64,000 nucleotides of DNA from Lentisphaeria bacterium (GTDB taxonomy: Bacteria; Verrucomicrobiota; Lentisphaeria; Oligosphaerales; Oligosphaeraceae): contig JAEEYQ010000059.1 in NCBI GenBank assembly GCA_016288215.1, positions 1-64,000 on the forward strand, in the 5' to 3' direction. This document shows, piece after piece, positions 49,703-58,006 of this stretch. Position numbers and translations under genes: made by a program. The notes under the pieces were generated by a model that saw nothing but the letters and a program-made list of their open reading frames with translations, was not told the origin of the DNA and did not search any database. Positions within the stretch are counted from its first letter, which is position 1; the number at the start of each line of letters is the position of its first letter.

Positions 49703-52700
49703 TCATGGAGTGGATTCTTCGCGCAGGAGGAAGTCCACGTCTTCGGGAGTCAGGTCGTCAAGGGCGGCGGGAGTGTTGTCCATGAGCTGGCAGAAGAGGT
49801 CCCGTTTTCGCTGCTGAAGCTCTAAGATGCGTTCCTCGATGGTGTTGCGAATGACCAGCTTGATGGAGGTAACCGGTTTGTTCTGGCCGATGCGGTGGCT
49901 TCGGTCAGTGGCCTGGTCTTCGGTCATGGGGTTCCACCAGAGGTCGTAGTGGATGACGGTGTCGGCGCTGGCCAGATTGAGTCCATAGCCGCCGGCCTTG
50001 AGGCTAAGAAGGAAGATGGGAATGTCTGTGGACTGGTTGAAGTGGTCCACATGCTGTTGGCGGTGGGTGGTGGAGCCATCGAGATACTCGAAGGCGATGT
50101 GGTTTTTGCGGAGCCAGGGGATGAAGAGCTGGAGCATGGAGGTGAATTGGCTGAAGAGCAGGATGCGGTGGCCGCTGTCGATGGCCTCCAAAATGACCTC
50201 TTGGGCCAGTTCCAGTTTGGCGGACTCCAGTTCGGTGGTGGAGGCGGAGAGAAATTCGGTGGGCAGCAGGGCGGGGTGGCAGCAGACTTGGCGGAGGCGG
50301 AGGAGGATGGTGAGCATCTCCATGCGGTGTCGGTTCCAGCCTTCCTGCCGTGCCTTGGCGGCGAGTTGGCGTCCGGCCAGCAGGATGCCGGAATACAGTT
50401 GACGCTGCTCCTCCCGCATTTCGCAGTGGATGATCTGTTCCATCTTTTCTGGAAGTTCCTGACAGACAGCCTGTTTGGTCCTCCGCAGAACGAAGGGGCG
50501 GATGCGGGCGGAAAGTCCCTCCAGGTCCGAAGGCTGCAGGCCGCGCGGAAGGCTGCCGTGGCTGTGGCCTTTCGCCCCGATAAGGGGAAGATAGCCGGGC
50601 TGCAGGAAGTCGAAGATGGACCATAGTTCCATGGGCGAATTCTCCACAGGAGTGCCTGTGAGGACGAGCCGATGGTTGCCTTTCAGGCGCTTGCAGGCTT
50701 TGGCATTGGCGGTTCGGGCGTTTTTGATGTGCTGCGCTTCGTCGATGATGATATAGTCGAAATGGAGGTTCTCGTAGAGTTTGGTGTCGCGCCGCAGAAG
50801 AGCGAAGGAGGTGATGGCCAGATCGATGTCATTCAGCTGGTGGAATTGGCGGTTGCGGTCGGGGCCGCTGATGATGACCGTGCGCAGTTCTGGGGCGAAG
50901 CGCGCCGCCTCGTTGCGCCAATTCTCCATCAGGCTGGAAGGGCAGATGACCAGGGATGGGCCGCTCTTCTTCACAGACAGACGGTTGCTGACGAGAATTG
51001 CCAGCGCCTGAATGGTCTTTCCCAAGCCCATCTCGTCCGCCAAAATGCCATGGAAGCCATGGAGACGGAGGGTCTCCAGCCAGCGGACGCCTGTTCGCTG
51101 ATAGGGGCGGAGCTGATGGACGAGGTGTTCGGGCAGGCTGGGCTCCGGACAGCTCTCCGGATGGAGCAGTTGGTCACGGAACGCCTTCCAGCGGGGCCGG
51201 GGGCCGCCCCAATAGGGGAGAAGCAGGTCGGCGAAGGCCACCGCCTGATAGCGGCTCATGGAGAAGCCCGTGGACTTGGCCATGTGGAACTGATGGGTCA
51301 GCATCTCCAGAATGCGAGTCACTTCCGGCGGGATGCAGACGACGGCGCCGGTGTCCAGGCGGACGAATGTTTCTCCTTTGTCCATGGCGTCCATGGCGCC
51401 TTCCAGCGGGATGTTGGTTCCATCGGCGGCCTTCAGTTCGCAGTGGCCGCTGAACCAGCCGTCGGATTCGTCCTGTCCGACGATGGAAAGCGTGGCGAGG
51501 GAGCTGGCGCCCAGGTTGGCGTGGACCTGTGGGGACTGGAAGATGAGCCAAGTGGTGGAGAGGGTGGGGACGGCATCATGCATGAAGCTCCAGATTTGTG
51601 CGCTGTCGGTCAGTCGCAATTGCTGCCAGTTGTCGTCCAGTTGGTTGAAGCCCGCGTCCAGAAGGGTTTTCATGGCGTTTTGCTCTCCCTCCAGGTTGCG
51701 TTTGGCGAAGTGCATGCCTTTCAAGCGGATAAGTGCATTGCCGCCGGGCTGGAGGCGTCTGCCGTCGTAGTCGAATTGGAGGGAGCCCTCCAGTCCCTGC
51801 TCAGACCAGTCCAAGGTGAGGACGGGTTTCATGGTGGCGGTGGAGACTCCAAGTAGGGTGGAGATGCGGGAGAGGGTGATGTCTCCGGGCAGGATGTCGT
51901 TTTCGCAGAGCCAGGAGAGCTTTTCCAGCTCTTGAGACTGCAGGAGCAGGGGACGGCCGTTCAGGATGATGTGAAACCATTCCACGGGAAAGACTTGGGG
52001 AAGCCACCAGAAATCCTGCTCGAAGCCGAGCCAGCTGCCGGTGTGGCCCATGATGCAGTGGAAGTCTCCGGGTTCCATGCAGGTACCGTCCGGCAGGCGG
52101 AAGCGGGGGAGGACGGTGGCCGCGTCGTCATGGGGGGTGACGATGAACTGGAGCCGGAGCCGCTGGCTGTGGAGTTGCACGGGACCGGAGGGGGACTGCA
52201 GGATGTCCGTTCCCATGATGCAATGGAAAAGGTCCGCGGCGGTGGTGGAGTCCAAAATCACCTTTTTACCGTGGAACTGACCATATTCCCCCAAAAAGCG
52301 GATGGCCTGTTGGGTCTGGGGCGGGAAGTTCTCCATGCGGAGGCCGCCGGAGGCGACGCCTTCCGACAGGAGCTTGGGGATGTTGCCCAGCACATATCGG
52401 CTGCCTTTGAAGCGGATGCCGCCGCCGAAGCCCAATGGCTGCTTCGGCTGCCATGGCATGGGGAGCTGTGGCGGCAGGGCCAATTGGAGGGTGCCGTCGT
52501 CGCTGCTTTGCTCCAGATAGTATTTCAGACTCTCCAGAGCCAGATTTCCCACATTTTGACCAAGAGGGGAGGGGGTGGAGGCGTCGCCAGAGGGGATCGG
52601 CGCGAGGGTTGGCGGCAGAAGCTTCTTCAGAAGCTGAGGGGCATCCCCCTCCATCTTCAGAAGGGCGGCCACCACATGGGGGCAAATGCCATGCTTTCCA

Positions 52701-52918
52701 TTGAGGCAGGAGCAACGACAGCGCTGCTCCGGCTTGGCTCCAGGATGGATGGAGACGGTCTCGTAGGCGCCTTTGTCATCGGCCACGCGGAAACTGGCGA
52801 GGCGCGTGGTGTAGGAGGCGTCCAAAACCCCCGCCTCCTCAAACAGACGCAATCCTGTCAGCCAGGTCTTCTGACCTGCCTTTTCGGTGATAATCCGCTG
52901 TAACGGCGTTTGTGGCAT
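49703..52918 (-). CDS. SNF2-family helicase with N-terminal SWIM zinc finger
   Basis: A 1071-residue DNA-dependent ATPase. The SWIM motif CxC-Xn-CxH is at residues 69-81 (CSCLNGKHGICPH), a DNA- or protein-binding zinc finger typical of bacterial SNF2 proteins. The middle (about 130-580) is a beta-rich region of unknown role. The ATPase has LADEMGLGKTIQALAIL near 629, motif II IIDEAQHIKN near 726, LTGTPVENSPMELWSIFDFLQPG, LLFSQFTSML, FLLSLKAGGYGLNL and DRSHRIGQN near 1006. It ends the dprA-topA-GT2 gene run, 12 bp from the GT2 gene. It differs in its N-terminus from the SNF2 protein at 6670-9489. Confidence 0.93.
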   Translation of the reverse strand: MPQTPLQRIITEKAGQKTWLTGLRLFEEAGVLDASYTTRLASFRVADDKGAYETVSIHPGAKPEQRCRCSCLNGKHGICPHVVAALLKMEGDAPQLLKKLLPPTLAPIPSGDASTPSPLGQNVGNLALESLKYYLEQSSDDGTLQLALPPQLPMPWQPKQPLGFGGGIRFKGSRYVLGNIPKLLSEGVASGGLRMENFPPQTQQAIRFLGEYGQFHGKKVILDSTTAADLFHCIMGTDILQSPSGPVQLHSQRLRLQFIVTPHDDAATVLPRFRLPDGTCMEPGDFHCIMGHTGSWLGFEQDFWWLPQVFPVEWFHIILNGRPLLLQSQELEKLSWLCENDILPGDITLSRISTLLGVSTATMKPVLTLDWSEQGLEGSLQFDYDGRRLQPGGNALIRLKGMHFAKRNLEGEQNAMKTLLDAGFNQLDDNWQQLRLTDSAQIWSFMHDAVPTLSTTWLIFQSPQVHANLGASSLATLSIVGQDESDGWFSGHCELKAADGTNIPLEGAMDAMDKGETFVRLDTGAVVCIPPEVTRILEMLTHQFHMAKSTGFSMSRYQAVAFADLLLPYWGGPRPRWKAFRDQLLHPESCPEPSLPEHLVHQLRPYQRTGVRWLETLRLHGFHGILADEMGLGKTIQALAILVSNRLSVKKSGPSLVICPSSLMENWRNEAARFAPELRTVIISGPDRNRQFHQLNDIDLAITSFALLRRDTKLYENLHFDYIIIDEAQHIKNARTANAKACKRLKGNHRLVLTGTPVENSPMELWSIFDFLQPGYLPLIGAKGHSHGSLPRGLQPSDLEGLSARIRPFVLRRTKQAVCQELPEKMEQIIHCEMREEQRQLYSGILLAGRQLAAKARQEGWNRHRMEMLTILLRLRQVCCHPALLPTEFLSASTTELESAKLELAQEVILEAIDSGHRILLFSQFTSMLQLFIPWLRKNHIAFEYLDGSTTHRQQHVDHFNQSTDIPIFLLSLKAGGYGLNLASADTVIHYDLWWNPMTEDQATDRSHRIGQNKPVTSIKLVIRNTIEERILELQQRKRDLFCQLMDNTPAALDDLTPEDVDFLLREESTP

Positions 52919-52930
52919 GGAAATGGATTC

Positions 52931-53800
52931 CTAAACCTGGGTCAGGTCCAGTTCAGGCCGCAGGCCCAGCTCGGAGCGGAGGAGCCAGCGGTACTCCTCT
53001 GGCGGAAGTTCATCTGTAAAGTCTTTGAAGAGAGCATGATAGCGTTCCCTGAACTTAAGGGAGTTGCGGGCGATGTTGACCTTGTACTCCTCCTTGCCAA
53101 AGGATGCCGTCGTAATGCCCTCGAAATGATACATTTCCACATCCGGAGTATAGGCGATTTCATAGCCCTTGAGGCGGGCGCGGACGCATAGGTCCAGGTC
53201 CTCGTACTGGACGGGATGGAACAGTTCGTCCAGATAGCCCACGGTCTCCCGCAGGTCGGTTCGCATGAGCCAGCAGGCGGAGATGAGGGACCAGGTGGGC
53301 CAATAGCTCTGATAGCGGGGGTCGTCGAGGTCCGCCCCTCTGCCTCGAAAGGCGACTCTTCCAAGGCGGCTGATGCTGACGCCGGCACACTGAATCTTGT
53401 GGGGCAGAAAGGGATAGACCATTTTCGCGCCAACCACGCCCAAGTTCTTGTGCTCTTCAAAGCAGTGGATGAAGCGCTCCAGCCAGCGGGAGGTGCGGAC
53501 CGCCGTGTCGTTGTCCATGAACACGGTGTAGGGCATGGTGACTTTGGCCCATGGTTCGTTTCGCGCCAGCGAGCAGCCCTTGTTCTCGTCGTTTCGCCAT
53601 GTGGTGAACGCGATGCCCGCCTGCTCGAAACGGGGCTGGAATTCGCGGATGAGGGCGGGTGTCCCGTCCACCGACGCGTTGTCCACAAGGAACATCTCCC
53701 GTGGCAGACTTTGGGCGGCGAGGATGCTTTCGAGAGCATGGCGGGTGAATTGCTCTCCGTTGTGGGCGAGCATGACGATGGCGGCGTTCTGGAAACTCAT
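52931..53800 (-). CDS. Family 2 glycosyltransferase
   Basis: A 289-residue GT-A enzyme that transfers a sugar from a nucleotide-sugar donor. The N-terminus NAAIVMLAHNGEQFTRHALESI and MFLVDNASVDGTPALI are GT2 hallmarks. The metal site is FMDNDTAV, and the acceptor-side motif is VQYEDLDLCVRARLKGYEIAYTPD (the ED..L..R pattern). No membrane span is visible. It is probably used for surface polysaccharide or glycoprotein synthesis. Its position between topA and an SNF2 gene is unrelated to its function. Confidence 0.9.
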   Translation of the reverse strand: MSFQNAAIVMLAHNGEQFTRHALESILAAQSLPREMFLVDNASVDGTPALIREFQPRFEQAGIAFTTWRNDENKGCSLARNEPWAKVTMPYTVFMDNDTAVRTSRWLERFIHCFEEHKNLGVVGAKMVYPFLPHKIQCAGVSISRLGRVAFRGRGADLDDPRYQSYWPTWSLISACWLMRTDLRETVGYLDELFHPVQYEDLDLCVRARLKGYEIAYTPDVEMYHFEGITTASFGKEEYKVNIARNSLKFRERYHALFKDFTDELPPEEYRWLLRSELGLRPELDLTQV

Positions 53801-53827
53801 GGTCGATTCAGCCGATGGAGGGGACGG

Positions 53828-56593
53828 TCACTTTTTGGCGATGTAATGGCATTTGGGATAGGCGGAGCATCCGACGAAGGGCCCCCTGCGGCTATGGCGG
53901 AGAACCAGTTTGGCGCCGCACTCCGGACAGACTTCATCCAATTCCTTCGGTGCGGCCGGCGCGGCGGCGGCGGCCGTCGGGGCAATCGCCTTCATCCGCT
54001 CTTCATAACGCTCAATTTGGGATGCATATTTGCCGAGCACCTTCAGAAGGGCGGCAATCTGCTTCTCGCTCAGGACGCCCTTCTGCTCCAATTGCCGATG
54101 GAGGGAGCCGAGGAACTCCTCGTCGTTGTAGCGGCTTCGTCCGCTGGAAGTCTGCCACTCCTTGATTTCTCCGGCCATGGCCAACAGCTGCTCCAGCTTG
54201 TCCTTCTGGAGAGGGCTGGACTCCACGGGAGGCACGGCCCCCGCCGTCTCCGCCGCGCTTCCCAATTCGGCGGCCAGCTGGTCATAGTTCTTGATCATGC
54301 CAGCGTATTTGGAGGCTATTTTGCCCAAGGCCTGTATTTGGGCGGCGCTCAAGCCCTTGCCGCCTTCAACCTGTTTGGCCAGAGAGCGATAGAACTTTCC
54401 GTCATCGTAGATGCGGTTGCCCCGCTTGACGGGCTCGTGCCATTTGACGCCCTTCATGGCGTCGAAGAGCTTCTTGACGGCGGGCGGAATCTCCACTGGA
54501 ACGGTCTCCGCCGCCTTGGCCACCATCTCCTTGAACTGATGGATCTGCTCCTCCAGGCCAAGCTCCTTGGCCACGTCCATCATTTCAGGGTGCTGGTCGG
54601 CATAGCGGGCGACCATGGCCACGAGGGCGTTCCATTGGCGTTCCGTCAGCGCCTTGCCGGAGCCGAGCTGCTCTTCGATGCTGTCGCGGAACTTGGCGTC
54701 GTCATAGGTGCGGTTGCCCCGCTTGACGGGAGGGGCGAAGGGGAAGCCGGCGGGGAAGAGCCCCAAAATCCGCGAAATGGCCTGGCTGGAGCTTGGGGTC
54801 TGGACGGGCGCACGGCTGCCGAGCCACTTCTGGAACTTGTCGTAGAAGTCCCGTATCATGTCCTCCCAGACGATTTTGCCCTCCTCAACCTGGTCCAGTT
54901 CCTCTTCCATTTGGGCTGTGAAGCCGATGTCGAACAGCTCTGGCATTTGCTGCACAAGGAAATCGTTGACGGAGATGCCCAACGGCGTGGGGGACAGAAT
55001 CCCCTTCTCCTTTTTCACATAGTCCCGCTCCTGAATGGTGTTGACGGTGGTCGCATAGGTTGACGGACGTCCTACTCCATTCTGCTCCAATGCTTTAACC
55101 AAAGACGCCTCGCTGTAGCGGCTGGGGGGCGTGGTGAAGCACTGCTCCTTCAGCAACTGGCTCAGGGCGCAGGCGGCGCCTTGATGCAAATCCGGCAGGC
55201 GGGTGGCGGTGTCGGCGGCGTCCTCTTCCTCGCCCACCTCGCGGATGTTGTAGACCACCATGTAGCCGGGGAACAGGGTCTCCCGCGCGGCGGTGTGGAA
55301 GGTGCAGACCGTGCCGCTGGCGGTGGCGCCCTTTTCGTCCTTGGCGATGAACGGCGTCGGCTCCAAGGCCGCCAAGGGGCCGCCGGTGCTTTCCACTTCC
55401 ACCACATGCTCCATCTGCTGCGCCTCGCTCATCTGACTGGCCACGAAGCGGTTCCAGATGATGCGGTAGACTTTGAGCTGCGGCGGCGTCAGGCTGGAGG
55501 CCAGGCTGTCCGGCGTCCGGTTGACGTCGGTGGGGCGGATGGCCTCATGGGCCTCCTGGGCGCTCTTCTTGGAGCGGTAGATGTTGGGCTTTTGCGGAAC
55601 ATAGTCGTTGCCATAGGTTTTGGCGATGAAGGCGCGGGCTTGCTCCTGGGCCTCGCGGGCGATGTTGACGGAGTCCGTTCGCATATAGGTGATGAGACCC
55701 ACGGGGCCGCTGCTGCCCAGCTCGACGCCTTCGTACAGCTCCTGCGCGATGCGCATGGTCTGGGTGGCGCTCAGTTTCAGGGCACTTCCCGCCGCCTGCT
55801 GCAGGGTGCTGGTGATGAATGGCGGCGCGGGATGCTTCCTGCGGGGGGTCGAGGCCACTTTGGAGATGACATGGGAGACGCCTGCCGCCTGAAGGGCGTC
55901 CCCCAGGCGGTTGGCGTCCGTCTCATTGGCCACGTTTGCCTTGCGGCCGTTGACTTTCGAGAGGCGGGCGCGGAAACTGGTCGTGCTTCCCATGGGCGTG
56001 AACTGGCCGTCCAGATTCCAATATTCCTCCGCCTGAAACGCGTTGATCTCCCGCTCCCGCTCCACGATGAGGCGCAGAGCCACGGACTGAACCCGCCCCG
56101 CGCTGGTGCCCTTCTGAATGTAGCGCCACAGCAGCGGACTGACCTGATAGCCCACCAGACGATCCAACACACGGCGGGCCTGTTGGGCGGCCACCAAATC
56201 CATCTCAATGTCCCCTGGAGCCGCAAAGGACTTCTGAATCGCGCTTTGGGTGACTTCGTGGAAGGTGATGCGATGGAAGGCGGCGTGGGTGCTCGGCTTC
56301 AGCACTTCCCGCAGATGCCACGCGATGGCCTCCCCTTCGCGGTCCGGGTCGGTGGCCAGATAGATGTCGTCCACGGCGGCGGCGGCCGGCTTCAGCTCCT
56401 TGACCACCCGTTTGCCTTTGAGGGTCAGCTCGTAGTCGGGCTTGAAATTGTTGGAGATGTCAACGCCAAGAGCCCGTGACGGCAAATCCCGCACATGGCC
56501 CATGGACGCCTGAACCTTCACTCCGCTGCCAAGAAACCGGCCGATGGTCTTGGCCTTCGCCGGTGACTCCACTATAACAAGTTTTTTGGACAT
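53828..56593 (-). CDS. topA: DNA topoisomerase I with triplicated C-terminal module
   Basis: A 921-residue type IA topoisomerase that relaxes negative supercoils. The TOPRIM domain starts LVIVESPAKAKTIGRFLG and has ATDPDREGEAIAWHL at about 80-94. The catalytic Tyr is Tyr303 in VGLITYMRTDSVNIA. Near the end is one zinc ribbon, CPECGAKLVLRHSRRGPFVGC (889 onward). Between them three similar units occur at about 619-670, 718-778 and 813-862, each with R-x-R-x-Y-(D/N)-D-x-x-F-x-x-S and later L-(S/T)-x-x-Q. These replace the usual multiple zinc ribbons. The start at 56593 has AGGAAAGGGA upstream at good spacing; the ATG at 56599 is too close. dprA precedes by 57 bp. Confidence 0.95.
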   Translation of the reverse strand: MSKKLVIVESPAKAKTIGRFLGSGVKVQASMGHVRDLPSRALGVDISNNFKPDYELTLKGKRVVKELKPAAAAVDDIYLATDPDREGEAIAWHLREVLKPSTHAAFHRITFHEVTQSAIQKSFAAPGDIEMDLVAAQQARRVLDRLVGYQVSPLLWRYIQKGTSAGRVQSVALRLIVEREREINAFQAEEYWNLDGQFTPMGSTTSFRARLSKVNGRKANVANETDANRLGDALQAAGVSHVISKVASTPRRKHPAPPFITSTLQQAAGSALKLSATQTMRIAQELYEGVELGSSGPVGLITYMRTDSVNIAREAQEQARAFIAKTYGNDYVPQKPNIYRSKKSAQEAHEAIRPTDVNRTPDSLASSLTPPQLKVYRIIWNRFVASQMSEAQQMEHVVEVESTGGPLAALEPTPFIAKDEKGATASGTVCTFHTAARETLFPGYMVVYNIREVGEEEDAADTATRLPDLHQGAACALSQLLKEQCFTTPPSRYSEASLVKALEQNGVGRPSTYATTVNTIQERDYVKKEKGILSPTPLGISVNDFLVQQMPELFDIGFTAQMEEELDQVEEGKIVWEDMIRDFYDKFQKWLGSRAPVQTPSSSQAISRILGLFPAGFPFAPPVKRGNRTYDDAKFRDSIEEQLGSGKALTERQWNALVAMVARYADQHPEMMDVAKELGLEEQIHQFKEMVAKAAETVPVEIPPAVKKLFDAMKGVKWHEPVKRGNRIYDDGKFYRSLAKQVEGGKGLSAAQIQALGKIASKYAGMIKNYDQLAAELGSAAETAGAVPPVESSPLQKDKLEQLLAMAGEIKEWQTSSGRSRYNDEEFLGSLHRQLEQKGVLSEKQIAALLKVLGKYASQIERYEERMKAIAPTAAAAAPAAPKELDEVCPECGAKLVLRHSRRGPFVGCSAYPKCHYIAKK

Positions 56594-56610
56594 CTGCATA
56601 TCCCTTTCCT

Positions 56611-56635
56611 ATATACCATATATAATATATATACA
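56611..56635 (-). promoter_or_regulatory. AT-rich element upstream of topA
   Basis: ATATACCATATATAATATAT and five more A/T-rich bases lie 18-42 bp before the topA start, between topA and dprA. It is similar to the elements at 9487-9507 and 24435-24468. It may be a supercoiling-sensitive promoter or a regulator site; that is speculative. Confidence 0.4.
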
Positions 56636-56650
56636 AATGGGGGTCTTGTC

Positions 56651-57778
56651 TCACCGCCGGGTCACCCTTCGTCCGGGTAGTTGCCTGACGGCATGCTTTA
56701 GCTCCAAGGTCAGCAGGGCGGCCAAAACGCTGGAGGTCTCTTCGCCGCTTTGGTCGATGAGATCGTCGATGGACTGCTCGCCGTCTTGAAGCAAAGACCA
56801 TAATTTTAACTCCAACCCCTGTAATTTCAATTCCACAACAGGATTTTTGGGGATTTCCGGCCGCTTTTCTGCATTTTTTTCCGGCGGAGGCAGGCCGGGG
56901 AGCAGAGAAAAGTCATCGGCGATGTCATCGAAGGACTCCACCAATTTGGCGCCGTCTTTGATGAGGGCATGGCATCCTTTGGAGTAGGGGGTGTCGGCGG
57001 GGCCGGGGACGGCGAAGACCAGTCGACCCTGTTCGAGAGCCTGTGCGGCGGTGATGAGGCTTCCGGACTGCAGTCCCGCCTCCACCACCAACGTGCCCGT
57101 GGCCATGCCCGCGATGATGCGGTTCCGCATGGGAAAGCTGCGGCGGTCCGGCTTGTAGTGCATGGGAAACTCGGAGATGACGGCGCCGCCTCCCTCCACG
57201 ATGCGAAGGGCAAGGCCGACGTTCTCCTGCGGATAGAGCTGAGCCAGTCCGCTGCCGATGACGGCGATGGTGCAGCCGCCACATTGCAGGGTCGTCTCGT
57301 GGGCCTGCGTGTCAATGCCGCGGGCGAGGCCGGAGATGACCGGCCAGCCGGCCACGGCGGCGCCTCCCGCCAGCTTCTCCGTCATCCGCAGCCCGTAGAG
57401 GGTGGTTCGGCGGGAGCCCACCACGGCCAGCGCGTTCCGCGTCTCCTTCAGCGCGGGCTGGGAGCCGCGGACATAGAGGCAGATGGGCGGGTCGTGGATG
57501 TTCTTGAGAAGCGGTGGATAGACGTCGTCGTCCTCAAAGACAAGAGACACGCCGGCCTGCGCGGCGCAACGCAGCTCCTTGTCAGGGTCGCAGTACTGTC
57601 GCCATTCGTGGATGATGCGGGCCAGTTTCCACCCAATGCCGTCAATGCGGCTCAACGCCTCCGGACTGGCCTGAAGGGCCGCTTCCGCCGAGTCAAAGGC
57701 GTTGACCAGCAGCCTCTTCCGACTTGGCCCGATGCCCGGCAGACTGTTCAGAATCAATAGTGCGGTATGTGTGTCCAT
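56651..57778 (-). CDS. dprA: DNA processing protein DprA
   Basis: A 375-residue protein that loads RecA on incoming single-stranded DNA during transformation. The N-terminal helix-hairpin-helix region is LPGIGPSRKRLLV and IDGIGWKLARIIHEW. The Rossmann core (about 110-290) has VVGSRRTTLYGLRM, VISGLARGIDTQAHETTL, VIGSGL, FPMRNRIIAGMATGTLVVEA, SGSLITAAQALEQGRLVFAVPG and SKGCHALIKDGA. The C-terminal winged helix is about 315-370. GGGAGACAAGG precedes the ATG. The dprA-topA order is conserved in many bacteria. It suggests, but does not prove, competence. Confidence 0.94.
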   Translation of the reverse strand: MDTHTALLILNSLPGIGPSRKRLLVNAFDSAEAALQASPEALSRIDGIGWKLARIIHEWRQYCDPDKELRCAAQAGVSLVFEDDDVYPPLLKNIHDPPICLYVRGSQPALKETRNALAVVGSRRTTLYGLRMTEKLAGGAAVAGWPVISGLARGIDTQAHETTLQCGGCTIAVIGSGLAQLYPQENVGLALRIVEGGGAVISEFPMHYKPDRRSFPMRNRIIAGMATGTLVVEAGLQSGSLITAAQALEQGRLVFAVPGPADTPYSKGCHALIKDGAKLVESFDDIADDFSLLPGLPPPEKNAEKRPEIPKNPVVELKLQGLELKLWSLLQDGEQSIDDLIDQSGEETSSVLAALLTLELKHAVRQLPGRRVTRR

Positions 57779-58006
57779 GGCCTTGTCTCCCGAAGGCCAT
57801 GTCGCCCCAAGGCTTTCATGACTTTCGTTTATGATAATAAATAAATAGTATTAATATGCATTATTTTATCATAAATGCAAGTAGAAAGGCGCTACTCTGC
57901 CCAAAATGCAACGCTTCTGTACATTTTGTGTGTTTTGTGGATAATAAACGATCCTCATGGGGAACAGAGCGTTGATTTTAGGCCGTTTGGGGCATTTTTG
58001 CGGATT

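Noticed and set aside
57779-58006. tRNA or small RNA gene in the AT-rich spacer between dprA and the sialidase-like gene
   Set aside because: Only a 6-bp TGCATT/AATGCA pair is visible; no cloverleaf, CCA end or terminator.
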